The notes: generated by a model not told the origin, from the letters alone. Shown: positions 10,607 through 20,195, numbered from the stretch's first letter. The stretch is 64,000 nt of DNA from an uncultured Roseburia sp. (GCA_947088345.1 CAMUGE010000002.1:81728-145727), one strand, 5' to 3'. A program made the numbers and translations.

Positions 10607-12721
10607 CTATACCTCAAAAATCAGATCGCCATAAGACGGCATCGGCCACATGGATTTGTCAACTAACATCTCCAGTTTGTCAATCGGCGTCCGCAATTCG
10701 TCCATTGCGCATTTCACTTCATCATTATAATAGACCGCCTGCTCCCTGCCTTCTGTCATAGCCGACGCCAAATCGGACACCTCCTGCAGTCTGACAAGCG
10801 CTTTTCTCGACTGTGCAAGCAGATCCGATACCTCTGTCAATATCTCGGTCTGTGCGCTCACATCGGCGCCGCAGGCTTCTTTTACGGCAACAATGGAATC
10901 AGCCAATACCGTCGTATATTTGATTACCGCCGGGATAATCTGCTTTGTCGCAATGTCGATCATCGCTCTGGCCTCTATATTCATCTCTTTCGCATATGTC
11001 TCGTATTCGATCTCCACACGCGAATCAAGCTCGGCTTTTGTAAATACCTTAAACTTCTCGAATAATTTTACTGATTTGTCCGTATTGAGCGCAGGAATTG
11101 CATCTACCATGCATGTGATATTCGGCAGACCGCGTTTTTCTGCTTCCTCCAACCACTCGTCAGAGTATCCGTTGCCATTGAAGACGATTCTCTGATGGTC
11201 TGTCGCATACTGTTTGATCAGATCATGCACGCCCGTCTCAAAATCTTCTGCTTTCTCCAGTATATCGCACGCTTCGCTGAATGCCTCCGCCACAATCGTA
11301 TTTAATACGACGTTCGGCTGCGCAATCGAATCCTGAGAACCAACCATACGAAACTCAAATTTATTTCCTGTAAACGCAAACGGCGACGTCCGGTTGCGGT
11401 CCGTTGCGTCTTTCATAAATTCCGGAAGCGTTTTTACGCCTGTCTCCAGCTTCTTTCCACTGATACTGTGCGTTGCGGCGCCGGTGCTGATCAGCTGTGA
11501 CAGCACATCCTGTAACTGCTCGCCCAAATATACAGAAATCACTGCAGGCGGCGCCTCATTTGCGCCAAGTCTGTGATCATTTCCGACATCCGCCGCCGAC
11601 TCGCGCAGCAGATCGGCATGTTTGTCGACAGCCTTTAAGATACAGGTGAGCACAAGCAGAAACTGTACATTTTCATGCGGCGTTTTGCCGGGTTCCAGCA
11701 GGTTGATACCGTCGTCCGTAATAATCGACCAGTTGTTGTGCTTGCCGGAGCCGTTAACGCCCGCAAACGGTTTCTCATGAAGCAGACACTGCAGTCCATG
11801 ACGTCCGGCCACCTTTTTCAGCGTCTCCATGACAAGCTGATTGTGGTCAACCGCTATATTTGCTTCCGAATAAATGGATGCAAGCTCATGCTGCGCCGGG
11901 GCAACCTCGTTGTGCTGTGTCTTTGCCGTTACGCCAAGCTTCCAGAGCTCTTTGTTGACGTCTTTCATGTACGCTGCAATCCTCTCGCGAATCGCCCCGA
12001 AATAGTGGTCTTCCATCTCCTGCCCCTTAGGCGGCATCGCCCCGAAAAGTGTGCGGCCCGTAAAGATCAGGTCTTTTCGCTGCAGATATTTCTCTCTGTC
12101 CACAATAAAGTATTCCTGTTCCGGCCCTACAGACGGAGTTACCTTTGTTGAGGTCGTATTTCCAAATAACCGGATTAAACGCAGCGACTGCTCGTTGATT
12201 GCCTCCATGGACCGCAGCAGCGGCGTTTTCTGGTCTAAGGACTCTCCTGTATAGGAACAGAATGCCGTAGGGATGCAAAGCGTTGCGCCAGCCGCATCCT
12301 GTCTTACGAACGCAGGCGATGTGCAGTCCCATGCCGTATAACCTCTCGCCTCAAACGTCGCGCGCAGACCTCCGGACGGAAACGAGGATGCATCCGGTTC
12401 GCCTTTGATCAGTTCTTTACCGGAAAAACTCATCAGCACCTTACCGTTTTCCATCGGCGCGGTAATAAAGGAATCATGCTTTTCCGCAGTCACCCCGGTC
12501 AGCGGCTGAAACCAGTGCGTATAGTGCGTCGCGCCTTTTTCGATGGCCCACTCTTTCATCTCATGCGCCACAACATCTGCTGTCTCAAGATCAAGTTCTT
12601 TTTCCTCTTTGATTGTCTCTTTCAGCTTTTTGTAAACTTTTTTCGGCAGACGCGCCTGCATGACCGCGTCGTTAAACACGTTTTCACCGAAAATTTCCGC
12701 CACATTCACAAATTCTCCCAT
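10607..12721 (-). CDS. glnN: Glutamine synthetase type III
   Basis: A 704-aa protein, the expected size of GSIII (GlnN), much longer than GSI. It makes glutamine from glutamate, ammonia and ATP. The GSIII-type N-terminus (AEIFGENVFNDAVMQARLPK) is followed by the catalytic barrel with GPEQEYFIVD, the NGSGKHNNWS loop, and NRTSPFAFTGNKFEFRMVGS; the C-terminal helical extension is typical of the class. The ATG at 12721 follows AAAGGATGG; an upstream in-frame ATG at 12799 lacks a site and would add 26 non-conserved residues. Located between fba and the Amt-PII transporter on the same strand, so ammonium uptake and assimilation genes are adjacent. Confidence 0.96.
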   Translation of the reverse strand: MGEFVNVAEIFGENVFNDAVMQARLPKKVYKKLKETIKEEKELDLETADVVAHEMKEWAIEKGATHYTHWFQPLTGVTAEKHDSFITAPMENGKVLMSFSGKELIKGEPDASSFPSGGLRATFEARGYTAWDCTSPAFVRQDAAGATLCIPTAFCSYTGESLDQKTPLLRSMEAINEQSLRLIRLFGNTTSTKVTPSVGPEQEYFIVDREKYLQRKDLIFTGRTLFGAMPPKGQEMEDHYFGAIRERIAAYMKDVNKELWKLGVTAKTQHNEVAPAQHELASIYSEANIAVDHNQLVMETLKKVAGRHGLQCLLHEKPFAGVNGSGKHNNWSIITDDGINLLEPGKTPHENVQFLLVLTCILKAVDKHADLLRESAADVGNDHRLGANEAPPAVISVYLGEQLQDVLSQLISTGAATHSISGKKLETGVKTLPEFMKDATDRNRTSPFAFTGNKFEFRMVGSQDSIAQPNVVLNTIVAEAFSEACDILEKAEDFETGVHDLIKQYATDHQRIVFNGNGYSDEWLEEAEKRGLPNITCMVDAIPALNTDKSVKLFEKFKVFTKAELDSRVEIEYETYAKEMNIEARAMIDIATKQIIPAVIKYTTVLADSIVAVKEACGADVSAQTEILTEVSDLLAQSRKALVRLQEVSDLASAMTEGREQAVYYNDEVKCAMDELRTPIDKLEMLVDKSMWPMPSYGDLIFEV

Positions 12722-12818
12722 ACTGATCCATCCTTTCTCTCTGCACACATCATCACGTTTGATTGTACTGTGTCTGTTATATGGTACGCGATTTTGCATG
12801 TAATTTCAACCGGAAAAG

Positions 12819-12854
12819 TCAAAAAGGGTATTCCAAACCTGTTGGAACACCCTT
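12819..12854 (-). terminator. Rho-independent hairpin between fba and glnN
   Basis: On the minus strand an AAGGGT-rich stem (12824-12836 with 12842-12854, one G-T pair, five-base loop) is followed by a T-run. It lies about 113 bases after the fba stop and about 100 bases before the glnN start. It can be the fba terminator or an attenuator in a glnN leader; which depends on where glnN transcription begins. Confidence 0.75.
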
Positions 12855-12966
12855 GTTCATCGCTTACCTGTCTTGTTGCTATCTAAGATAATACTTTTTC
12901 TGACGCACCGCAAGACATATTTTTCACAAATAATTTAGAAATATTTTATTTTTTTTGTGAAATATT

Positions 12967-13830
12967 TTATGCTTTTTGTACGGAACCGAACAATTCCATC
13001 TTTTCTTTTACGGTTGCCTTGATTGCTTCAGCGCCCGGCGCAAGCAGTTTGCGCGGATCAAATCCCTTGCCCTGCTGATCTTTTCCGGCCTCGATATATT
13101 TGCGTGTCGCATCGGCAAATGAAAGCTGACACTCGGTATTTACATTGATCTTTGCAACGCCAAGTGAGATCGCCTTTTTGATCATATCCTCCGGAATACC
13201 TGTACCGCCATGAAGGACAAGCGGCATATCGCCGGTCAGCTTCTGTACGGCATCAAGCGTTTCAAAGCTGAGCCCCGCCCAGTTTGCCGGATATTTTCCA
13301 TGGATATTGCCGATTCCTGCGGCAAGCATGTCCACGCCAAGATCGGCAATTTTCTTGCATTCCTGCGGATCGGCGCATTCGCCCATTCCCACAACGCCGT
13401 CTTCCTCTCCGCCGATGGAACCGACTTCCGCCTCAATAGACATACCGTTTTTATGTGCAATCTCAACAAGCTCCGTTGTCTTTGCCACATTCTCGTCAAT
13501 CGGATAATGTGATCCGTCAAACATAATGGACGAAAATCCGGCTTCCACACATTTCATGCATCCTTCGTATGTGCCATGATCCAGGTGCAGCGCAACCGGA
13601 ACCGTGATATTTAACTCGTCGATCATCGCTTTTACCATAGCCGCTACGGTCTTAAAGCCGGTCATATATTTGCCCGCGCCTTCGGATACGCCAAGGATCA
13701 CCGGAGATTTGCACTCCTCGGCCGTAAGCAAAATGGACTTTGTCCACTCCAGGTTGTTGATGTTAAACTGGCCTACCGCATAATGGCCGGCTTTTGCTTT
13801 GTCAAGCATTTCCTTTGCAGATACTAACAT
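12967..13830 (-). CDS. fba: Class II fructose-1,6-bisphosphate aldolase
   Basis: A 287-aa zinc-dependent aldolase of glycolysis and gluconeogenesis that splits fructose 1,6-bisphosphate into DHAP and glyceraldehyde 3-phosphate. Class II signatures visible: ALHLDHGTYEGC with the metal-binding His and catalytic Asp, EAEVGSIGGEEDGVVG, the GNIHGKYP zinc His, LVLHGGTGIP and KINVNTECQ for phosphate binding. The ATG at 13830 directly follows GGAGGAAAT; the longer frame from 13851 starts upstream of that site. A TATAAT box lies about 50 bases upstream on the minus strand, but its -35 is weak. Monocistronic by appearance. Confidence 0.97.
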   Translation of the reverse strand: MLVSAKEMLDKAKAGHYAVGQFNINNLEWTKSILLTAEECKSPVILGVSEGAGKYMTGFKTVAAMVKAMIDELNITVPVALHLDHGTYEGCMKCVEAGFSSIMFDGSHYPIDENVAKTTELVEIAHKNGMSIEAEVGSIGGEEDGVVGMGECADPQECKKIADLGVDMLAAGIGNIHGKYPANWAGLSFETLDAVQKLTGDMPLVLHGGTGIPEDMIKKAISLGVAKINVNTECQLSFADATRKYIEAGKDQQGKGFDPRKLLAPGAEAIKATVKEKMELFGSVQKA

Positions 13831-13970
13831 ATTTCCTCCAATCCTGCGCACATACTGCGCATTTCAAATGATATTCCTATTATAACTGAATCTTTCAGAA
13901 AAATAAAGCTTATTTTCGGTGCAAACAGACGAATCTGCCGCCTCCGTTACCGTTCGCTCGCTTCACGGCG

Positions 13971-14858
13971 CTACGACGGAACAATAATTTCAACCGCTTT
14001 GCAGATGTTTTGTATTTCAACCTCGGTATGGGCGCCGCCGTATTCTCCGTCCAGTGTCCAGGGAATCGACAACTCTGAAAAGAAACGGATATGATCGGTT
14101 TTAAACGAATACACCATATCCGTACTGTCAACTTTCTGCCGCAGCGACTGGATAATGCGGTTAAGTTCCAGCGGATTGCGCGGTTTTTTAATCAGTGTCA
14201 CCTCGAAAACACCGTCGTCTAACCTTACGTCTTTCCCGGTCATCCCCTTAAACCCGCCTACAGAGGTAGAATTTGTAATCATGCCCAGCATAAATTCATC
14301 TTCCAGACGTATATTATCGTACTCAGCCCGAATACGGTAATACGTGATATCATGCAGGCTTTTGACGCCCTCGAGCAGATAGGCGACATGCCCCAGCAAA
14401 TTCTTACGCTCCTGACTGGTCGAATAGGAAACTCCGGTAAAAAGGCCAAACGCGGCCACATAGACAAAGTGCTTGCTGCCAAACGCCCCGACGTCACACA
14501 AAAACGGAATGCCGTTGACTGCCGTATACGCCGCTTTTCCCATATCTTTCGGTATGTTCAAGGATACGGCAAAATCATTTGTGCTGCCCGCCGGTATATA
14601 CCCGATCGGGATTCTCTGTTCCCTGCGCATCATACCGTCGACCGCCTCGTCGAGCGTACCGTCCCCGCCGCTGACTACAAGAAGCTCATAGTCGCCCGCT
14701 GCATGTTCCGTTTTATTTGCCGCATCTCCGCACGACTGTGTCGGATAGATTGTCACCTCATAACCGGCTTTTACCATTGTATCTACAATCTCCAGAAGCC
14801 TGTTTTTAATCTGGGCTTTTCCGGAATATGGATTAAATATAAATAATAGCTTCCTCAT
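13971..14858 (-). CDS. Diacylglycerol/lipid kinase family protein (YegS/DgkB-like)
   Basis: A 295-aa protein of the DAGK catalytic family: MRKLLFIFNPYSGK at the N-terminus, the nucleotide-binding SGGDGTLDEAVDG motif near residue 63, and PAGSTNDFA near residue 90, followed by a beta-sandwich C-terminal domain. Members phosphorylate diacylglycerol or related lipids, recycling DAG into phosphatidic acid at the membrane; the exact substrate here is inferred. Its ATG overlaps the whiA stop by four bases (ATGA), so it is translationally coupled to whiA. Confidence 0.9.
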   Translation of the reverse strand: MRKLLFIFNPYSGKAQIKNRLLEIVDTMVKAGYEVTIYPTQSCGDAANKTEHAAGDYELLVVSGGDGTLDEAVDGMMRREQRIPIGYIPAGSTNDFAVSLNIPKDMGKAAYTAVNGIPFLCDVGAFGSKHFVYVAAFGLFTGVSYSTSQERKNLLGHVAYLLEGVKSLHDITYYRIRAEYDNIRLEDEFMLGMITNSTSVGGFKGMTGKDVRLDDGVFEVTLIKKPRNPLELNRIIQSLRQKVDSTDMVYSFKTDHIRFFSELSIPWTLDGEYGGAHTEVEIQNICKAVEIIVPS

Positions 14859-15724
14859 ATTGTGTCCCTGTTATTTCGCAGATTTTCCGCGATTTCTCCG
14901 ATTCTGCGCAACCTGTGGTTTACGCCTGATTTCCCGACCGGCGGGTTTAAATAAGTTCCAAGTTCTTTTAAAGGCGCATCCGGATATAAAAGCCTAAGAC
15001 GCGCCGTTTCTTTTAAATTGTCCGGCAGATATTCCATGCCTGCAGTCTTACGTATATAGTTAATGTCGTCAATCTGCTTTACCGCCGCTCCGACAGTCTT
15101 TGTGATATTTGCCGTCTCGCAGTTAACTTTTCGGTTGACCGTATTGCGCATTCCTTTTCGTATACGCACATTTTCCAGATTCATCAACGCCACATGCGCC
15201 TGCATAACATTTAAAATATCAATAATCTGCGCGCCCTCTTTCAGATATACGACATAATGTTTCTTTCGTTCGACAATTTTTGCATCCATCTCAAAACTGT
15301 TGACCGCATCCTGAATCTGTCTTGCCTGGGGCACGCTTCTGCAGACAATCTCAAAATGATATGATTTTTCCGGATCACTGATGGAACCTGCTATAAAAAA
15401 TGCGCCGCGTAAAAATGCACGTCTGCAGCAGGTTTTTTGTATCAAAAGTCCGTCGACAGTATCGGAAATACATGCGGCGGCGCTATTTTCGTCCCACATC
15501 TTTACCGCCCGCAATAATTTGCGGACTGTCTGTTCCGAAAAAGGATCTTCCCCGGCAAGCAGCTCTGTCGCCAGGGATTCATACTTTCGTTTTAAGAGCG
15601 GATGTTCCGTCATTGGAATATCTTTGTCAAATGCAAATAATACGGCAAGCTCCGCAAGCTGGCAGTGCCTGCCCGCCCCCATACGACCGCAGAGTTCCTG
15701 TTTTACATCACTGGAAAATGACAT
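14855..15724 (-). CDS. whiA: DNA-binding protein WhiA
   Basis: A 289-aa WhiA protein: MSFSSDVKQEL at the start, a LAGLIDADG-like N-terminal fold (RRAFLRGAFFIAGSISDPEKSYH), and a C-terminal helix-turn-helix with the conserved LNPPVGKSGVNHRLRRIGEIA. WhiA controls sporulation septation in actinomycetes; in firmicutes it affects cell division and chromosome segregation. It follows rapZ with a two-base gap and overlaps the lipid kinase gene by four bases, the classic rapZ-whiA arrangement. GAGAGG precedes the ATG. Confidence 0.96.
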   Translation of the reverse strand: MSFSSDVKQELCGRMGAGRHCQLAELAVLFAFDKDIPMTEHPLLKRKYESLATELLAGEDPFSEQTVRKLLRAVKMWDENSAAACISDTVDGLLIQKTCCRRAFLRGAFFIAGSISDPEKSYHFEIVCRSVPQARQIQDAVNSFEMDAKIVERKKHYVVYLKEGAQIIDILNVMQAHVALMNLENVRIRKGMRNTVNRKVNCETANITKTVGAAVKQIDDINYIRKTAGMEYLPDNLKETARLRLLYPDAPLKELGTYLNPPVGKSGVNHRLRRIGEIAENLRNNRDTI

Positions 15725-15726
15725 TT

Positions 15727-16602
15727 TTATTTGCCTCTCTTTGCATCTTTTTCTATATCCCGGTGTTCAATCTTAAGCCCATACCCTTTTTTCTCAGAAA
15801 GTATTTTATAGATTTCATTGGCAAGCGTAACAGAGCGGTGTTTGCCGCCGGTACAGCCTATAGAAATCACCAGCTGATTTTTTCCTTCCGCCGAATAATT
15901 CGGAATCAGAAATGTCAGCAGATCTTCGACTTTATCCAGAAACTCATGCGCCTCGCGAAACTGCAGCACATAATTTTGTATTTCCTCGTCATTCCCTGTT
16001 TTGGGGCGCAGTTCCTGTATGTAATAGGGATTCGGCAGAAAACGCACATCAAAGACAAGATCCGAATCAGCCGGAATCCCATATTTAAATCCAAACGACA
16101 ATATCGTAATAAACAGATTTTTGTAGTCCTGATCCAAAATAAAAATCTTCTCAAGCTCAGCTTTTAATTCTCTGGTCAAAAGCCTGCCTGTATCTATAAT
16201 ATAATCCGCATTGTCTTTTAAAAAAGCAAGCCTCTTACGCTCCTCATTGATACCTTTATCGACGCGCTCCCCTCCGGCCAGCGGGTGGTTTCTGCGCGTC
16301 TCCTTATAACGGCGCACCAGCACGGTATCATTGGAATCCAGAAAGAGGATTTCATAATTCGTACCTCTCCTGCGGATTCGCTCCAACACTTCCTTTAGCT
16401 CTTCAAGGGAACGTCCGTTTCGAATATCAATCCCGACCGCAACGTTTTTTAATTCTACAATCCGCTGTTCCGTCAGTTCCAGAAACTGCTCCAGCAACGG
16501 GATCGGCAGGTTATCTACGCAATAAAAACCGATGTCTTCCATTATCTTAATTGCCGTACTCTTTCCTGCCCCAGACATTCCGGTTAAAATCACAAATTTC
16601 AT
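15727..16602 (-). CDS. rapZ: RapZ/YvcJ family nucleotide-binding protein
   Basis: A 291-aa P-loop protein. Walker A GMSGAGKS occupies about residues 8-15, the central ILFLDSNDTVLVRRYKETRR segment is conserved, and the C-terminal domain ends with ISIGCTGGKHRSVTLAN. In enterobacteria RapZ guides RNase E to GlmZ; in firmicutes (YvcJ) it hydrolyses nucleotides and influences cell-wall precursor supply. ATG at 16602 follows GAGAGGAAAA; an in-frame ATG four codons earlier is less well placed. Next to murB and whiA, as in many firmicutes. Confidence 0.95.
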   Translation of the reverse strand: MKFVILTGMSGAGKSTAIKIMEDIGFYCVDNLPIPLLEQFLELTEQRIVELKNVAVGIDIRNGRSLEELKEVLERIRRRGTNYEILFLDSNDTVLVRRYKETRRNHPLAGGERVDKGINEERKRLAFLKDNADYIIDTGRLLTRELKAELEKIFILDQDYKNLFITILSFGFKYGIPADSDLVFDVRFLPNPYYIQELRPKTGNDEEIQNYVLQFREAHEFLDKVEDLLTFLIPNYSAEGKNQLVISIGCTGGKHRSVTLANEIYKILSEKKGYGLKIEHRDIEKDAKRGK

Positions 16603-16665
16603 TTTTCCTCTCATTCTGCCGCAAACGCGGCTCTTGACACTGTAGCGCCCCGACAGGCTATTACG

Positions 16666-17574
16666 CTAAAACTTGCCGATGATTTTCACTTCCGGTTCAA
16701 GTGTCACATGAAAAGCCTGTTCTACCTTTTGGATCACGTCCGCCATCAGCTGTCTGATCTCACATGCGGTAGCGCCGTCTGCATTAATCACAAACCCGCA
16801 GTGCTTTTCGGATACCATCGCGCCGCCGACGCGGTAACCCGAAAGTCCCGCATCCATAATCAGCTTGCCTGCATAGTAGCCGTTCGGCCGTTTAAACGTA
16901 CTCCCGGCGCTCGGAAACTCCAATGGCTGTTTTTCCATCCGCCTTTTCCGAAGTTCTCCCATCCTGGCCAGGATTTTCTCTCTATCACTCGAATACAGTT
17001 TCAGATCGGCGGAAACCACAATATAATGATTGGCAGGAATACAGCTGGCGCGATAGCCAAACGCCATCTCTTCCGCCGGTATCCGTTTCTCCGTTCCAAA
17101 AGCATCGAGAACCGTGACAGAGGAGACAATATCTTTCATCTCGCTTCCGTATGCGCCTGCGTTCATAGTGACAGCGCCGCCAACCGTTCCCGGTATTCCT
17201 GCTGCAAATTCCATCCCGCCAAGCGCGGCTTCTGCCGCAGCGTTAGCCGCTTTCGTCAGAAGCACGCCCGCCGGAACTGCCATAACGGTATCTTTGATCG
17301 TGATCTCCGCTTCGTCCGCTCCCATCTCAATGACAAGTCCGTCCATCCCGCTGTCGCCGACTAAAAGATTGCTTCCGTTTCCAATAATATAACTGGGTAT
17401 GCCGCACTGTCTGCAAAGCTTTAAGATATCGGGCAGCTGCTTTGTGTCCGGCCGCACAAAATATTCTGCGGGACCGCCCACGCGAAAGGTTGTATGGCGA
17501 CTCATTGGTTCGTTTTTGCAGTGGGGGGCATCCCCCGCAATTTCACTTAATTTTTGAAAAAAATCCAAACTCAC
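16666..17574 (-). CDS. murB: UDP-N-acetylenolpyruvoylglucosamine reductase MurB
   Basis: A 302-aa FAD enzyme that reduces UDP-GlcNAc-enolpyruvate to UDP-MurNAc in peptidoglycan synthesis. FAD-binding elements YIIGNGSNLLVGD and GIPGTVGGAVTMNAGAYG are present; catalytic Ser lies in PSAGSTFKRP and catalytic Glu in LEPEVKIIGKF at the C-terminus. Length and missing loop fit the type II (Gram-positive) form. Start is a GTG at 17574 preceded by GGGGGAG. First of the murB-rapZ-whiA-lipid kinase run and separated from the M18 aminopeptidase by 35 bases. Confidence 0.96.
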   Translation of the reverse strand: MSLDFFQKLSEIAGDAPHCKNEPMSRHTTFRVGGPAEYFVRPDTKQLPDILKLCRQCGIPSYIIGNGSNLLVGDSGMDGLVIEMGADEAEITIKDTVMAVPAGVLLTKAANAAAEAALGGMEFAAGIPGTVGGAVTMNAGAYGSEMKDIVSSVTVLDAFGTEKRIPAEEMAFGYRASCIPANHYIVVSADLKLYSSDREKILARMGELRKRRMEKQPLEFPSAGSTFKRPNGYYAGKLIMDAGLSGYRVGGAMVSEKHCGFVINADGATACEIRQLMADVIQKVEQAFHVTLEPEVKIIGKF

Positions 17575-17609
17575 GTTTCTCCCCCTGCTTTTTGCATTGC
17601 ACCGGGCGT

Positions 17610-19022
17610 CTATGCTTCTTTTAAAAATGCAATATAACCGCGATATGCCTCATACAAATCTACTTTGCTGATAATCTCCCACGGAGCGTGCATATTTAAC
17701 ACCGCAACACCGCTGTCAATCACATTCATACCATAATTTGCCAGAATATATGCGATCGTTCCTCCGCCCCCCTGGTCAACTTTGCCAAGCTCTGCCGTCT
17801 GGAACGACACTTCATTTTTATCCATAATATGACGAAGTTTTGCCACATATTCTGCATTTGCATCATTCGAACCGGATTTGCCTCTGGAACCGGTATACTT
17901 ATTAAAGACGAGTCCCCGTCCAAAATAGGCCGTATTGTGCTTTAACATCACCGAAGAATAGTTCGGATCAAATGCCGCTGAAACGTCGGAAGAGAGTACG
18001 TCGGAATTTTTCATGGCCCGCCGCAGGGCAAGCTCCGAGTAGCGCCCCATCGCGTCTAAAAGTTCCGCCACCGTATTTTCAAAGAAACGCGACTGCATTC
18101 CGGTTGCCCCGACACTGCCGATTTCCTCTTTATCCACAAGAAGACACACGCTCGTACGCTTTGGCTCTTTCATTTTCAGCATGGCCATAAAGGACGGATA
18201 GGCGCATACTCTGTCGTCATGCCCATATCCCATAATCATACTGCGGTCAAAACCGTAATCCCGCGCTGCGCCTGCGGGAACAACCTCAATTTCGGCTGAG
18301 AGAAAATCCTCCTCCTCAATCTCATACTCTTTCTCCAAAAGCGCTAAGATATTTGCTTTTACTTTTTCTTTCCGTTTCTCTTTGTCTTCTTTCTTTTCTT
18401 TTTCGTCCTCGGATAACGGAATGCTGCCGATCACAAGATCAAGTTTTTCCCCCTCAATCACCTTTGACGCTTTCTTTTCCATCTGTTCGCCCGAAAGATG
18501 CACAAGCAGGTCGCTGATCCCAAACACCGGATCATCCGGCTTATCGCCGATATTAACCGGAATAGCCGTCCCGTCTTTTTTGACAATCACGCCATGCAGC
18601 GCAAGCGGAAGCGTCACCCACTGATATTTTTTGATACCGCCATAGTAATGCGTGTCAAACATTGCAAAATCATTGTCCTCGTAGATTGGGTCCTGTTTTA
18701 AGTCAAGCCTCGGCGAATCAATATGCGCGCCCAGAATATTCATACCGCATTCCAATTCGTCTGTCCCGATGACAAAAAGCGCCATTCCTTTTCCCATATT
18801 GTTCGCATAAACACGGTCGCCCGGTTTTAATTTTTTATTCTCTCCAATGACTTTCTGGAGACTTACAAAGCCCTCTTTCTCGGCTTTTCTGACAAATGCC
18901 CCGACGCATTCACGCTCTGTCTTGCATTCAGATAAAAACTTGCGGTACTTCTCCGCAAACTCGTAAACGCGCTCCCGCTTTTCTCCCATAGGATACTTTT
19001 CCCAGGCATTCTTTCTATCCAT
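17610..19022 (-). CDS. M18 family aminopeptidase
   Basis: A 470-aa cytosolic metallo-aminopeptidase. Zinc ligands fit the M18 pattern: GAHIDSPRLDLK, then DKEEIGSVGATGMQSRF with the catalytic Glu pair, GYGHDDRVCAYP, and the last His in LNMHAPWEIISK. M18 enzymes release N-terminal residues from peptides, often acidic ones, and form large dodecameric complexes. A Lys/Glu-rich insertion lies at about residues 207-235. GGAGG precedes the ATG. It sits between hprK and murB; no functional link is evident beyond shared transcription. Confidence 0.93.
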   Translation of the reverse strand: MDRKNAWEKYPMGEKRERVYEFAEKYRKFLSECKTERECVGAFVRKAEKEGFVSLQKVIGENKKLKPGDRVYANNMGKGMALFVIGTDELECGMNILGAHIDSPRLDLKQDPIYEDNDFAMFDTHYYGGIKKYQWVTLPLALHGVIVKKDGTAIPVNIGDKPDDPVFGISDLLVHLSGEQMEKKASKVIEGEKLDLVIGSIPLSEDEKEKKEDKEKRKEKVKANILALLEKEYEIEEEDFLSAEIEVVPAGAARDYGFDRSMIMGYGHDDRVCAYPSFMAMLKMKEPKRTSVCLLVDKEEIGSVGATGMQSRFFENTVAELLDAMGRYSELALRRAMKNSDVLSSDVSAAFDPNYSSVMLKHNTAYFGRGLVFNKYTGSRGKSGSNDANAEYVAKLRHIMDKNEVSFQTAELGKVDQGGGGTIAYILANYGMNVIDSGVAVLNMHAPWEIISKVDLYEAYRGYIAFLKEA

Positions 19023-19046
19023 CTTTTCAATCCTCCATTCTCATTC

Positions 19047-19982
19047 TTACGCTTCGGGCTGCTTCGTCAGGTTCTCCTGCACACGGCGATACAGTTCCTG
19101 CGCCGCATTATACCCCATCTTCTTTTGTCTGTGGTTTACGGCAGCCGCCTCGCAGATTACCGCAAGGTTACGGCCCGGCCGAATCGGCAGCGACTGGCAT
19201 ACCACGCGGTTGCCCAGAAATTCAGTATATTCTTCTTCCAGACCAAGCCTGTCATACTCTTTATCCTTCTTCCAGTCTTCCAGCTTAATCACAAGATCAA
19301 TCTGCTGTTTTTCTTTTACGCCCTCTACGCCAAACAATGTCTTGATATCAATGATGCCGATGCCGCGCAGCTCAATAAAATAGCGCGTGATATCCGGCGA
19401 TGTCCCCATCAGCACATGATCATTAATCTTGCGAATCTCCACAACATCATCTGTCACAAGCCTGTGCCCTCTGCGCACCAGTTCCAATGCGGCTTCGCTC
19501 TTGCCGATACCGCTCTCGCCCATGATTAAAACGCCCTCGCCGTACACGTCTACAAGCACGCCGTGAATGGTAATACTTGGCGCAAGCTGTTCGCTCAGCC
19601 AGTAGATGAGTTCCGCCATAAATTCGGATGTTCCCCGTTTTGTACCAAAAATCGGAATCCCTTTCTCTTCCGCCAGCTTTAAAAACAGTTCATCCGGCTT
19701 TAAATCGCGGCAAATAATGACGCACGGAACATCATAACTCATAAATTCCCGATAAATACTCTCCTTTTTCTCCGCATCCAGCTGCTGTAAATACGTATAT
19801 TCCACCATTCCGATAATCTGAACCCGCGACTGCTCAAAATGTTTAAAATAACCGCTCAACTGCAGCGCCGGACGGTTGACGTCGCTGACCGTAATGCGGT
19901 GGTCTTTTAATTCCATGTCAGGCAGAAAATTATAGAGTCCCATTGCCTCTACCATTTTTGTCAGCTTTACCATATTTCCCAT
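19047..19982 (-). CDS. hprK: HPr kinase/phosphorylase
   Basis: A 311-aa bifunctional enzyme that phosphorylates and dephosphorylates HPr on Ser46, the switch for CcpA-dependent carbon catabolite repression in firmicutes. The N-terminal domain (1-130) precedes the catalytic domain with Walker A GESGIGKS near residue 156, the TDDVVEI strand, the signature IELRGIGIIDIKTLFG, and the C-terminal IRPGRNLAVICEAAAVNHR. AAAGGGGGA precedes the ATG at 19982. A strong promoter lies 185 bases upstream, leaving a long leader. Confidence 0.96.
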   Translation of the reverse strand: MGNMVKLTKMVEAMGLYNFLPDMELKDHRITVSDVNRPALQLSGYFKHFEQSRVQIIGMVEYTYLQQLDAEKKESIYREFMSYDVPCVIICRDLKPDELFLKLAEEKGIPIFGTKRGTSEFMAELIYWLSEQLAPSITIHGVLVDVYGEGVLIMGESGIGKSEAALELVRRGHRLVTDDVVEIRKINDHVLMGTSPDITRYFIELRGIGIIDIKTLFGVEGVKEKQQIDLVIKLEDWKKDKEYDRLGLEEEYTEFLGNRVVCQSLPIRPGRNLAVICEAAAVNHRQKKMGYNAAQELYRRVQENLTKQPEA

Positions 19983-20160
19983 ATAAATCCCCCTTTCTGC
20001 ACTGCGAACGCAGCCCGCATTCGCTTAATGCGCGAAGCGACTTTGTGGCAAGCCATTGATGGCCTTAAAGCGCGCAGACAAAAATCTCCGTGTGAAAAAT
20101 TTATTTTCAGAATAAAACCTCCCGGTTTTTGTGATACCGCAGATTATTACGCCTCACACT
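19983..20160 (-). promoter_or_regulatory. Long hprK leader
   Basis: About 178 bases separate the predicted hprK transcription start from its start codon. Short inverted repeats are visible (for example TCGCTT/AAGCGA around 20020-20045), but I recognise no riboswitch and see no terminator with a T-run. Confidence 0.3.
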
Positions 20161-20166
20161 GCTGCA

Positions 20167-20195
20167 ATTATAGCATACTATCTGTCTTCTTTCAA
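20167..20195 (-). promoter_or_regulatory. Sigma-A promoter of hprK
   Basis: On the minus strand TTGAAA (20190-20195), a 17-base spacer, TATAAT (20167-20172). The -35 box overlaps the uvrC stop codon. Confidence 0.8.

Noticed and set aside
12722-12966. T-box or known riboswitch before glnN
   Set aside because: No T-box core sequence and no riboswitch consensus that I can recognise; only a hairpin with T-run.
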